Shown piece after piece: positions 1-6,544 of a stretch of DNA of 6,672 nucleotides. The notes beneath the pieces are model-generated. The model was not told the origin of the DNA, searched no databases, and saw only the letters and a program-made list of their open reading frames with translations. Position 1 is the first letter of the stretch. Every line of letters starts with the position of its first letter. The DNA comes from Brachyspira catarrhinii (GTDB taxonomy: Bacteria > Spirochaetota > Brachyspiria > Brachyspirales > Brachyspiraceae), in assembly GCF_005518285.1 (NCBI RefSeq), contig NZ_SJDU01000109.1, forward strand, positions 1 to 6,672, in the 5' to 3' direction. Made by a program: the position numbers and the translations under genes.

Positions 1-43
1 AATTAGTAAGTAAACATAAACTTGAAAAAAGTTTAAAGTGATA

Positions 44-73
44 GCTCGGCTCGGCTCGGCTCGGCTCGGCTCG
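44..73. repeat. Pentanucleotide tandem repeat, six GCTCG units
   Basis: Six perfect head-to-tail copies of GCTCG fill these 30 bases and are followed directly by CGCG. The tract is almost entirely G and C in otherwise very AT-rich surroundings, so it stands out sharply. It lies about 35 bases downstream of the predicted start point of the minus-strand promoter at 115-142, so it would be in the transcribed leader of whatever lies left of the window. Perfect short tandem repeats of this kind can change copy number by strand slippage; whether this one does is not shown by a single sequence. Confidence 0.95.
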
Positions 74-114
74 CGCGAATTTGATTTATAATATTTTTAG
101 TTATCATAGGCGGA

Positions 115-142
115 ATTATACAACATTTAAAAATTTTGTCAA
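115..142 (-). promoter_or_regulatory. Consensus sigma-70-type promoter reading left
   Basis: On the minus strand a perfect TTGACA -35 box (142-137) is followed after 16 bases by a perfect TATAAT -10 box (120-115). The expected start point is near 108. Transcription would run through the GCTCG repeat and leave the window at base 1, so the gene or small RNA it serves lies outside. The spacer is one base shorter than the 17-base optimum. Two perfect hexamers can arise by chance in AT-rich DNA, but TTGACA is less likely to than TATAAT. Confidence 0.6.
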
Positions 143-187
143 TAGTTTAAAATAAAAAATTTTATTATCATTACTAATTTTGAATTT

Positions 188-319
188 GTCATTGCCAAAA
201 GGCACACAGCGTGTGCGAGCCTTGATAAAGGCGTGGCAATCCTCTTTTAATGAGGCTAAATTTTAAAATCAAATTCTATTAATTTTGGATTACTTCGGGT
301 GTGTTGCCCTCGTAATGAC
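188..319. repeat. Inverted-repeat element 1 (GTCATTGC...GTAATGAC), MITE/REP-like
   Basis: The ends GTCATTGC (188-195) and GTAATGAC (312-319) are inverted copies with one G-T wobble. A second pair, AATCC (238-242) with GGATT (287-291), lies inside. The left arm is itself structured. ATTGCC (191-196) pairs with GGCAAT (235-240), enclosing two perfect hairpins: GCACAC-AGC-GTGTGC (202-216) and GCCTT-GATA-AAGGC (219-232). That gives a three-way-junction fold. The end sequences recall the dispersed non-coding palindromes of the GTCATTGCGAGC...GCAATCC kind found in many bacterial genomes. No coding sequence lies inside. Confidence 0.65.
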
Positions 320-331
320 AATAAAATGTTT

Positions 332-405
332 GTCATTGCGAAGCTCCGCTGAAGCAACCCATATAAATACAGATTACTTAGGCTATAAAATAGCCTCGTA
401 ATGAC
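332..405. repeat. Inverted-repeat element 2, same family as element 1
   Basis: GTCATTGCGA (332-341) is the inverted copy of TCGTAATGAC (396-405), with one G-T wobble in ten pairs. Further in, GAAGCAACCC (351-360) partly matches AGATTACTT (371-379). The right arm carries a perfect hairpin, GGCTAT-AAA-ATAGCC (381-395). The element starts only 12 bases after element 1 ends and shares its terminal words, so the two look like a tandem pair of related elements. It is shorter (74 against 132 bases) because its left arm lacks the nested hairpins. Confidence 0.65.
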
Positions 406-511
406 GATGTTTTTATAAATATTTTTTCCACTTGCTTATCAAATTAACCGTTTTAATCGAAGTAATTTCGTTAATATTTGAATCTTAATTGATTATTAAT
501 CATATAAATAA

Positions 512-544
512 AAAGGCTTTACAGTGAAATTCTGCAAAGCCTTT
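512..544 (-). terminator. Rho-independent terminator of htrA and the operon
   Basis: Read on the minus strand, a 13-pair stem (bases 544-532 with 524-512, one G-U pair) closes a 7-base loop. A T-rich run, TTTTTATTTATAT, follows at once. The core is AAAGGCTTTGCAG against CTGTAAAGCCTTT. The stem begins 19 bases past the htrA stop codon. On the plus strand the stem is followed by GAAACTAAC rather than a T run, so it should act only in the minus direction. Confidence 0.9.
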
Positions 545-563
545 GAAACTAACAAATAAAGGA

Positions 564-2081
564 TTATTCGATTATGATTACATAAGTCATTCTCGCTCGC
601 TTTATCGTAATCGTAAAAGATTTTTCATTTCCGTAAGACCTTACGAATTCGTTATAATCGTTCATATTCGTTATGGTTCTTCCGTTAATAGCCTTTATAA
701 CATCCCCAGGTCTAAGCCCCGATTGATATGCTTTTGAAGATTGAGTCATATTGACAACGGCTACTCCTCTCTCGTTGCTTCTAATTTGAAGTCTTTGAGA
801 TATTTCTGGAGTTATATCGGAAACATCGATTCCCATCCAAGAACGATTATTCGATTGTCCTCTATTCGGCATATTGCTTCCGCTTGGAACGACTTCGCTA
901 TCCTCGACTCTCGCCTCTATAGTCACTCTTACGCTTCGCTCTCTTCCGTTTCTTAAATATTTAACCGTAACCTGTTTTCCAACTTGAGTAGTCGCTACTT
1001 TATTAAACAAATCTGCCGACCTTGTCATTCTGTCTCCGTCAAATTCGGTTATAATATCTCCGTCTTGAAGTCCGCCCTTGCTTGCGGGAGAGTTAGGAAC
1101 TACTTCGCTTACATAAACTCCGCTTCCCTGTCTTATATTAAGACCTCTCGCCAAATTTTCGTCTATATCTTGCAAATATATTCCCAAATAACCTCTCGTC
1201 ACTTTTCCCGTTTCTTTAAGCTCGTTCATAACGGAAGTGGCTATATTAATCGGAGTGGCAAAACCTATTCCTATGCTTCCGCCAGAAGTGGAATATATTA
1301 AAGTGTTGATTCCTATAACCTGCCCATGAATATTGAATAGCGGTCCGCCAGAATTTCCGGGATTTATCGCGACATCCGTTTGAATATATCTTTGATACCT
1401 ATTCGCTCCAATATCGCTTCTTCCTTTTGCCGAAACTATACCAAAAGTAACGGTATTGTTGAGTCCGTAAGGATTTCCAATAGCTATGGCAAATTCGCCT
1501 GGTTCTATCGCGTCGCTATCTCCCAAAGCTACATATGGAAATGTTCGGTTGGATTCTATTTGAAGCAAAGCCAAATCGTAAGCTTCGTCATATCCGATTA
1601 ATTTTGCGGGCAACTCTTCCGTTTCTCCGTAAAGCAAAACCATTATTTTAGTCGCACCTTTAACCACATGATAATTCGACAAAACATAGCCGTCTTCGTT
1701 TACTATAAAACCGCTTCCCAATGACCTTTGATTTCTTCTCTGTCTCGGCATTTGGTCGCCGAAGAAAAATCTAAAAAACTCGTCCGCGTATCTGTCCTGT
1801 TCGGTTTGTCTTGCTTCGGTTTCGGTAGAAATATTTACAACGGCTGCCATATTTTTATTAACCACTTCTCTAATCGCGCTTTCCACTTGCAAAGCTCCGT
1901 CTATAGAGCCAGAAAAAGCGACTTTTTGAGGAGCGGCTTGAGCGTGAACTACAAAATCTCCTTTCTTATAATTTCTTTCATGCGAAAATATAAAGAAAGA
2001 AATTATAATTCCAACTAAAGTGAATGTTAGCCCTATGTTCAAAAAGAACATAAACGATGATTTTTTTTGATTCATATTCAT
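564..2081 (-). CDS. htrA: HtrA/DegP-family serine endoprotease, membrane-anchored, two PDZ domains
   Basis: Periplasmic quality-control protease that degrades, and in some relatives chaperones, misfolded envelope proteins. The 505-residue product has a hydrophobic segment at about 12-33, probably an uncleaved signal anchor. A trypsin-like domain follows at about 65-285, with the catalytic triad His138 (SNYHVV), Asp169 (AYDLALL) and Ser244 (NPGNSGGPLF). The phenylalanine-rich EFFRFFFGDQ at 101-110 matches the LA-loop region typical of DegP/DegQ. PDZ1 spans about 295-390 (GYLGIYLQDI) and PDZ2 about 413-505 (WMGIDVSDI, GLRPGDVI). Length and domain order fit a complete two-PDZ HtrA. The start is the ATG at 2081: GGAGGT (2096-2091) sits 9 bases upstream, while the next in-frame ATG would be 15 away. 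It is the last gene of the minus-strand run, 107 bp after the acyltransferase gene, and has its own terminator. The family assignment is secure; DegP versus DegQ naming is not. Confidence 0.96.
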   Translation of the reverse strand: MNMNQKKSSFMFFLNIGLTFTLVGIIISFFIFSHERNYKKGDFVVHAQAAPQKVAFSGSIDGALQVESAIREVVNKNMAAVVNISTETEARQTEQDRYADEFFRFFFGDQMPRQRRNQRSLGSGFIVNEDGYVLSNYHVVKGATKIMVLLYGETEELPAKLIGYDEAYDLALLQIESNRTFPYVALGDSDAIEPGEFAIAIGNPYGLNNTVTFGIVSAKGRSDIGANRYQRYIQTDVAINPGNSGGPLFNIHGQVIGINTLIYSTSGGSIGIGFATPINIATSVMNELKETGKVTRGYLGIYLQDIDENLARGLNIRQGSGVYVSEVVPNSPASKGGLQDGDIITEFDGDRMTRSADLFNKVATTQVGKQVTVKYLRNGRERSVRVTIEARVEDSEVVPSGSNMPNRGQSNNRSWMGIDVSDITPEISQRLQIRSNERGVAVVNMTQSSKAYQSGLRPGDVIKAINGRTITNMNDYNEFVRSYGNEKSFTITIKRARMTYVIIIE

Positions 2082-2146
2082 AATATAAATACCTCCAATA
2101 TAGTTATTCTTATAATTTTTTATTAAATTTTATTTAATTAGATTGT

Positions 2147-2152
2147 ATTATA
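2147..2152 (-). promoter_or_regulatory. Possible -10 box of an htrA promoter
   Basis: A TATAAT hexamer on the minus strand lies in the 107-bp gap ahead of htrA, about 66 bases before its start codon. No good -35 box is found 16-18 bases upstream; the best candidates are T-rich and match TTGACA poorly. The long gap and the stress role of HtrA make a separate promoter plausible, but TATAAT is common by chance in such AT-rich DNA. No terminator-like hairpin separates the acyltransferase gene from htrA. Confidence 0.3.
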
Positions 2153-2188
2153 TAAACCAACCGTAAAAAAGTAATGTAAAAATTAAAT

Positions 2189-3115
2189 TTATTTATAATT
2201 ATTATGTTTATAAAATATCTCTGGTTCTCCTTTAGGACGAGTATTCCATCTCGGATGAACCCAAAGCCAATTCTCGGGATATTTTCTTATTATATCCTCC
2301 AATTTTTTAGTATATTTTTGAGTATTATAATATAAAGTTTCTTCTTTAGTTTCTTTTTCTTCTATATGCATTATCTCCGAAACGATTATTTTATGATGTC
2401 CGTATCTATCGGGCAAATCGTAAAGTATAGCTATTGGAGATTTCGTTTTCATCGCTACGGCTATAGGTCCTACCGCTGTTGCGCATGGATAACCGAAAAA
2501 ATCCACAAAAATTCCGTCCAAATAATTTTGGTCGCATAAAAAAGCAACGGGCGAATTGTCGTATAACGCTTTAAAAATATCTCTCAAATCTCCCCATCTT
2601 GAAATGCATTCCGTTCCTCTTTTCTCTCTCCAAGAACGCATATATTTATCTAATTTCGGATTATCCAAAGGTCTGAATATGACTTTAGGATTATATTTGT
2701 GAATCGCAAAATAAAAAGCGACATATTCCCAATTTCCTATATGTCCCGTAATAGCGATTATTCCTTTCTTTTCTTCCAAAGCTTTATCGAAAGATTCTAT
2801 TCCTTCGATTTTTATTCTTTTTAATATTTGACTGTCGGACATCCGCGAAGATTTTATAAATTCGGCAAAAGTTATAATCATAGATTTCATAGACCTTTTG
2901 GCTATTCTCTTTCTTTCTCTAAAAGTTTTTTCTGGAAAAGCCTGTTTCAAATTTATCAACGCCACTTTTCTTGCGCTCGGGACTAAATAATACATCAAAG
3001 CGCCTATGAATTTTGCAAATAAAACGACCGTTATATAAGGCATAAAAGCTATTATTTCCATTAAAATTCTGAGCGGAATATATTCGAGCATTATGACTTT
3101 TTTCGATTTATACAA
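2189..3115 (-). CDS. Lipid A biosynthesis acyltransferase (LpxL/HtrB family), TTG start
   Basis: Inner-membrane enzyme predicted to add a secondary acyl chain to lipid A during lipo-oligosaccharide synthesis. The 308-residue product has hydrophobic stretches at about 11-45. It carries the family's H-x4-D/E active-site motif as TGHIGNWEY (His125, Glu130). It also has FLCDQNYLDG (192-201) with VDFFGYP after it, and the C-terminal WLWVHPRWNTRP block (283-294). The length of about 300 residues is normal. The start is a TTG at 3115-3113: GGAG (3126-3123) lies 7 bases upstream, whereas the in-frame ATG at 3091 has no ribosome binding site near it. The gene begins 27 bp after the stop of the 640-residue protein, so the two are very likely co-transcribed. 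I see the family clearly, but LpxL cannot be told from LpxM or a phospholipid-type relative by reading alone, so no symbol is given. Confidence 0.92.
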   Translation of the reverse strand: MYKSKKVIMLEYIPLRILMEIIAFMPYITVVLFAKFIGALMYYLVPSARKVALINLKQAFPEKTFRERKRIAKRSMKSMIITFAEFIKSSRMSDSQILKRIKIEGIESFDKALEEKKGIIAITGHIGNWEYVAFYFAIHKYNPKVIFRPLDNPKLDKYMRSWREKRGTECISRWGDLRDIFKALYDNSPVAFLCDQNYLDGIFVDFFGYPCATAVGPIAVAMKTKSPIAILYDLPDRYGHHKIIVSEIMHIEEKETKEETLYYNTQKYTKKLEDIIRKYPENWLWVHPRWNTRPKGEPEIFYKHNNYK

Positions 3116-3120
3116 ATAAA

Positions 3121-3126
3121 ATCTCC
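3121..3126 (-). promoter_or_regulatory. Ribosome binding site that fixes the TTG start of the acyltransferase
   Basis: On the minus strand GGAGAT sits just before the TTG codon at 3115-3113, with 7 bases between GGAG and TTG. The first downstream ATG (3091-3089) is 31 bases from this site and is preceded by an A-rich stretch with no GGAG. The TTG start is therefore favoured, giving an N-terminus eight residues longer than the ATG choice. Confidence 0.7.
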
Positions 3127-3142
3127 AATTTTAAATAATTTT

Positions 3143-5065
3143 TTATATATCGGTCGCATCTTCGTCTATTTCTATATCGTCTGGAACGTGCAAATTAATA
3201 TCGTTTTCTTTATCTTCTTTACTTTCTTTTTTATTTTCATTATCGTTATCGTTATTTATATCTTCGACATTATCGCTTTTTGTCTCTTCTTCTTTTTTTA
3301 TATCGTCTTTATTGTCTTTTATTTCCATATCCGAATCTTCTTTATCAATCAATAAACCAGCTCCCGAAAGTTCGCCTTCGTTTATTAAATAATTGAAACC
3401 AGAAACGAAATAATATGCTTCCGTTAACGCTTTCAAAACATTATAGCCTTGAACTCTTTTTTTATATCCTATATCGGTAAAGAAAGTTAATATATCGTTC
3501 GGATTTGCAATTATTTTTTCTCTCTCTTCCTTATCCAAAAGCAATTTATCGAGTTTTCTTTTGAATGGAGAAATAATCGAATCGACCGTAGATTTTAAAT
3601 TTTTCGCAATATAAGCTCTCTGTCCGTTTCTCTCCGAAAGCATTGAAACTCTCTGCTCAAATCTCATTCCTTCGTCCTGTTCTATTTTCAAAATACTTTT
3701 GCAAATATCGCTGTATTCATTAAACCTCGAATTTATATCCGATAACGATAAAAATATATTATTAAAATCCGCTTTATAATCCGTTCTCACAAGATTATCG
3801 TAAACGGAATTATATTTCACTTTATTTGAAACGAATAATATCGAATATTCTCTATCCAAAAAATCTATCAAAACTTTTATTCTGTAAATTTTATCGTTTT
3901 CTTCCACAGTATAAAAAGGGTCCGTTTCGTATTCTATATTATTGTCGGCTTTTTTGAAAGAAACGTTTTTTTCAATAAGTTTTACTCCTATCGATTCTAT
4001 TTTATTTAATTTTTCTTCTTCCTCTTTTTCTTTCTTTCCGATATTTTCTTTAGCTTCTTCGATTTTGATGTCGTTTAATTTTTGATTAGTCAATCTTAAT
4101 TTCGTATAATAACCCAAAATATCGGCGTCCTTAATATCGAAGAAATTATTAAAATCCTCTATAGTTTCCAATCTTTCTTTGGAAGCGTATTTAAGTAAAA
4201 TTAACAATTTAGGATAATATCTCGAATATATAAGGTCGGTCGCTCTTTTAAAAGCGGAAATTCTCGAATTGACTATTCCCTTGCTCATATTGTCGATTAT
4301 GGCATAGGACATCATCGCTTTTTCGCCAACCGATTTTATTCTTGAAACGTATAAATGCAAAACATATAGAGGACGAAACATGCTCTTTAATTCGCTCGCA
4401 TAATTTATTGCCACTACGGAAGAATCCAAATCTTTGTAAGGTTTTAATAGATTCTTATAAACTTTTTCATCATATTGGTCTTTTATTCTTTCCAAAAGTT
4501 CTACATCTTCCAATTCTTCGGCAAACCTGGCTATAATTTTATCTCTCTTATTTTTTGAATCCGCATCGTTTATTCCCATAGGATTCAAAGCGTTAAAAAT
4601 TAAAGTATCCATTTCCAAAAGGGCGGATATTACATTTTTGTCGATAAAATTCAAAAATTTAGGATTGATTTTGCCACCGAATAAAGTTATAACTCCCGAA
4701 GCGAAAGCGTTAAACCATAATTTAGTGTCGTAAAATAGAGGTTTATTTTTCTTTATAGTTAATGCCTTTTCGTTAATTTTAGGTTTTTCCACAGTTTCAT
4801 GAGCCGTTTGTTTATTTGTAAATTGCGGTTCTCTTTTCGGTTTCATATCCGAACGGTTCGAATTGCCGTTATTTACAAAAGTATTTTTCTTTGAAGAATT
4901 TGAAAAACTATTCGCGGAATTATTCGAATGGCTTTGATTTGCCTTTTTTCTGTCGGATAATACTTCGCCTCCCGCATCCACAAATTTATGGAATAAATCT
5001 CTTCTGTCTTCTTCTTCGATGTCGTCTAATTTTAATCTGTCTCTCGTTTTTTCAATATCTTCCAT
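3143..5065 (-). CDS. Conserved-looking cytoplasmic protein of unknown function, 640 residues
   Basis: I do not recognise this gene with certainty. It could belong to the spirochaete-restricted DUF5312 type, but that is a weak impression. The product has no signal peptide or clear membrane segment. An acidic N-terminus (1-40, EDIEKTRD...EEEDRRDLF) is followed by an Asn/Ser/Lys-rich linker at about 41-80. A mostly helical-looking core spans about 105-575, with a highly charged EEAKENIGKKEKEEEEKLNK patch at 336-355. The tail (about 575-640) is very acidic, low in complexity and likely disordered. The start is the ATG at 5065-5063, with GGAG (5078-5075) 9 bases upstream. A TTG at 5080 extends the frame by five codons but overlaps that binding site and has none of its own. 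It follows the dehydrogenase gene by 67 bp and precedes the acyltransferase gene by 27 bp. No catalytic motif is visible. Confidence 0.85.
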   Translation of the reverse strand: MEDIEKTRDRLKLDDIEEEDRRDLFHKFVDAGGEVLSDRKKANQSHSNNSANSFSNSSKKNTFVNNGNSNRSDMKPKREPQFTNKQTAHETVEKPKINEKALTIKKNKPLFYDTKLWFNAFASGVITLFGGKINPKFLNFIDKNVISALLEMDTLIFNALNPMGINDADSKNKRDKIIARFAEELEDVELLERIKDQYDEKVYKNLLKPYKDLDSSVVAINYASELKSMFRPLYVLHLYVSRIKSVGEKAMMSYAIIDNMSKGIVNSRISAFKRATDLIYSRYYPKLLILLKYASKERLETIEDFNNFFDIKDADILGYYTKLRLTNQKLNDIKIEEAKENIGKKEKEEEEKLNKIESIGVKLIEKNVSFKKADNNIEYETDPFYTVEENDKIYRIKVLIDFLDREYSILFVSNKVKYNSVYDNLVRTDYKADFNNIFLSLSDINSRFNEYSDICKSILKIEQDEGMRFEQRVSMLSERNGQRAYIAKNLKSTVDSIISPFKRKLDKLLLDKEEREKIIANPNDILTFFTDIGYKKRVQGYNVLKALTEAYYFVSGFNYLINEGELSGAGLLIDKEDSDMEIKDNKDDIKKEEETKSDNVEDINNDNDNENKKESKEDKENDINLHVPDDIEIDEDATDI

Positions 5066-5074
5066 AGAAAGATA

Positions 5075-5078
5075 CTCC
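5075..5078 (-). promoter_or_regulatory. Ribosome binding site that shortens the 640-residue protein
   Basis: GGAG on the minus strand is 9 bases ahead of the ATG at 5065-5063. The upstream in-frame TTG (5080-5078) shares its last base with this site, so a ribosome using the site cannot start at that TTG. The true N-terminus should read MEDIEKTRD. Confidence 0.75.
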
Positions 5079-5132
5079 AATTTATTTTATCTTCTTAATT
5101 ATAATTATATTATTCCAAATTAATATTCGGAA

Positions 5133-5912
5133 TTATTGATTTCTATAAGCCATAGTCGCCGTAGCTTGATTTTCCGCCATAATAGTCATACTCGATATTT
5201 GAACATGACTTTTTCTCGTAAGAACATATTCTATATTATCGGCTATATCTTCCGCCAATAGAGGCTCTAAACCTTTATATACATTATCAGCTTTTCCTTT
5301 ATCGCCTTTAAATCTAACCGTAGAGAATTCGGTATTAACAAGCCCGGGCTTTATATTTGTCACTTTTACGGGTTTGTCGATTAATTCTATTCTTAAAGCG
5401 TCTCCGAACATTTCAACGAAAGATTTTGTGGCGCAATAAATAGCTCCTCCAGAATATGCTTCGTCCGCCGCCGTTGAAGCGATATTAATTATATGTCCAT
5501 GTTCGCTTTTTAATATAAACGGAAGTAAAATTCTTGTTGCCGTTATCAAGCCTTCGCAATTTACTCTTATCATTTGCAAAGCGTCCTCGAGCAAATTATT
5601 CGAATAAATGTCTTTATTTAAGGCAAGCCCAGCGTTATTTATAAGAATGTCGATATTCTTCCATTCGTCTTCCAAAGAATTTAAAGCGTTAACTATATCT
5701 TCGCTTTTTGAAAAATCTATTTTTATAATTTTTACTTTTACTTTGTATTTTTTTTCCAAACTATTTTTTAGATTTTCAAGTTTATCAATTCTTCTTGCAG
5801 CTAAAATAAGATTAACGCCGTTTGAAGCGAGCGATTTTGCAGTAGCCTCTCCGATTCCAGCGCTCGCTCCCGATATGAAAGCCACTCTTCCGCTAATATC
5901 TTCTTTATACAT
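5133..5912 (-). CDS. Short-chain dehydrogenase/reductase, YdfG-like, probably NADP-dependent
   Basis: Soluble cytoplasmic oxidoreductase. YdfG relatives oxidise 3-hydroxy acids and serine with NADP; the substrate here is unknown. The 259-residue product is a complete classical SDR. It has the glycine-rich nucleotide motif GASAGIG (15-21), the Arg pair AARR (38-41) at the end of strand 2 that favours NADP, and NNAG (92-95). The catalytic tetrad is Asn118, Ser146, Tyr159 and Lys163 (YCATK), followed by the KPG motif (188-190). The region NTEFSTVRFKGDKGKA (193-208) and the downstream EPLLAEDIADNI block are typical of the YdfG subgroup. The ATG at 5912 is preceded by AAAGGAA about 10 bases away, a weaker binding site than those of its neighbours. 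It lies 43 bp after the lipoprotein gene and 67 bp before the 640-residue protein gene, all on the same strand. Its link to the envelope genes around it is not evident. Confidence 0.93.
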   Translation of the reverse strand: MYKEDISGRVAFISGASAGIGEATAKSLASNGVNLILAARRIDKLENLKNSLEKKYKVKVKIIKIDFSKSEDIVNALNSLEDEWKNIDILINNAGLALNKDIYSNNLLEDALQMIRVNCEGLITATRILLPFILKSEHGHIINIASTAADEAYSGGAIYCATKSFVEMFGDALRIELIDKPVKVTNIKPGLVNTEFSTVRFKGDKGKADNVYKGLEPLLAEDIADNIEYVLTRKSHVQISSMTIMAENQATATMAYRNQ

Positions 5913-5955
5913 AAATTAAATTTTCCTTTATTTTTATTAACATTAAGAATAAATA

Positions 5956-6450
5956 TTATTCGTAAGTTTGAACTTTTCCAGCTATATCTTGAGCCGTATA
6001 TTGCATTCCGACTTCTTTTAAATATTGAGAAATCAAGCTGTCCATTTGATTTTTTAATCCTCTCGAATATAACTCCGCCACAACGGTGCAATTTTGTTTG
6101 GAATCCCATTTCGTTTCGACTACAGATACGCCTCTTATTCTTCCAGCGACTCTTTCCTGTATGACATATTCGTCTATCATACCTTTTTCGGTGGAACTTA
6201 AAGATTCTATATAAGAACCCGCAATTTTAGCCACAATTTTATTTTTCGCGTCCAATTCTGCGGCTTGTTTTGAAGTTATCTCTCTTCTAAATTTATCGTT
6301 AGCGTCCACGCTGTCGCTTGGAGAACCCATTCCGAGAACCCTAAAAGTGTCTTTATTAATCCAACCTTCTGGATTTTTTTTACTTACTCCAGTTCCGCAA
6401 GAAATTATTAAAGCCGAAACCAATAATAAAATGTATAATTTTTTGAACAT
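5956..6450 (-). CDS. LPP20-family-like lipoprotein
   Basis: Probable lipid-anchored envelope protein of 164 residues. It begins with a lipoprotein signal peptide, MFKKLYILLLVSALIISC, with the lipidated cysteine at 18. The residues before it (LIIS) depart from the classical L-A-G lipobox but fit the looser spirochaete form. The mature part has NPEGW then FRVLGMGSP (27-44), and a helix with KQAAELDAKNKIVAKIAG (61-78). Both resemble LPP20-type lipoproteins, whose function is poorly known. The start is the ATG at 6450: GGAGG (6463-6459) lies 8 bases upstream. The longer frame from 6480 would put ten extra, partly charged residues before the signal peptide and use the binding site as codons. It is the first gene of the minus-strand run, with a promoter at 6497-6524. 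The lipoprotein call is firm; the LPP20 assignment is moderate. Confidence 0.85.
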   Translation of the reverse strand: MFKKLYILLLVSALIISCGTGVSKKNPEGWINKDTFRVLGMGSPSDSVDANDKFRREITSKQAAELDAKNKIVAKIAGSYIESLSSTEKGMIDEYVIQERVAGRIRGVSVVETKWDSKQNCTVVAELYSRGLKNQMDSLISQYLKEVGMQYTAQDIAGKVQTYE

Positions 6451-6458
6451 AATATATT

Positions 6459-6463
6459 CCTCC
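6459..6463 (-). promoter_or_regulatory. Ribosome binding site that sets the lipoprotein start
   Basis: GGAGG on the minus strand is 8 bases ahead of the ATG at 6450-6448. This places the start at the residue that opens a normal lipoprotein signal peptide, and rejects the upstream in-frame ATGs at 6480 and 6465. Confidence 0.85.
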
Positions 6464-6496
6464 ATTTTTATGTTTTTCATTTAATTATATTTAATT

Positions 6497-6524
6497 ATTA
6501 TATATATTTGTAAATTCATTGCAA
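6497..6524 (-). promoter_or_regulatory. Probable sigma-70-type promoter of the lipoprotein gene and operon
   Basis: On the minus strand TTGCAA (6524-6519, four of six matches to TTGACA) is followed after 16 bases by a perfect TATAAT (6502-6497). The start point would fall near 6490, giving a leader of about 40 bases that includes the GGAGG site. It is the only good promoter upstream of the five-gene run within the window. Confidence 0.55.
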
Positions 6525-6544
6525 TAGTATAGGAGTAAAATTTT

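Larger units (their letters stand above)
1..511. other. Gene-free intergenic region with repeats and an outward promoter
   Basis: No reading frame here has both a plausible start with a ribosome binding site and usable length. A minus-strand frame from the ATG at 107-105 runs through the pentanucleotide repeat but stops after 24 codons. A plus-strand frame open from the left edge stops at 39-41 and is too short to judge. The stretch holds a GCTCG tandem repeat, a consensus minus-strand promoter and two inverted-repeat elements, each listed separately. From 406 to 511 the sequence is plain AT-rich DNA. Its only visible structure is a small imperfect inverted repeat at about 453-474 (TTAA-CGAA against TTCG-TTAA). 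Confidence 0.8.

Noticed and set aside
36..107. Minus-strand frame from the ATG at 107 translating the GCTCG repeat as an Arg/Ala/Glu/Pro peptide
   Set aside because: It stops after 24 codons, has no binding site, and starts right at the predicted transcript start.
188..243. Cloverleaf-like fold that might be a tRNA
   Set aside because: There is no acceptor stem of 7 pairs, no T-loop consensus and no proper anticodon arm; the fold fits a palindromic repeat better.
44..405. Possible CRISPR array
   Set aside because: The repeats are a 5-bp tandem tract and two inverted elements of different length, not regularly spaced direct repeats with unique spacers, and no cas gene is present.
543..2018. 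Several plus-strand open frames opposite htrA
   Set aside because: They are antisense shadows of a protease gene with a full catalytic triad and PDZ domains; none has a convincing start signal or recognisable product.
4342..4536. Plus-strand 64-codon open frame inside the 640-residue protein gene
   Set aside because: It is antisense to a long gene with a good start and binding site, and its translation has no features of a real protein.
5608..5919. Plus-strand 103-codon open frame opposite the dehydrogenase gene
   Set aside because: Its phenylalanine- and serine-rich translation is the expected antisense of an AT-rich gene, and the opposite strand encodes a complete SDR.
5801..6109. Minus-strand open frame of 102 codons bridging the lipoprotein and dehydrogenase genes
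   Set aside because: It overlaps two well-supported genes in another frame on the same strand, has no family resemblance, and no binding site supports it.
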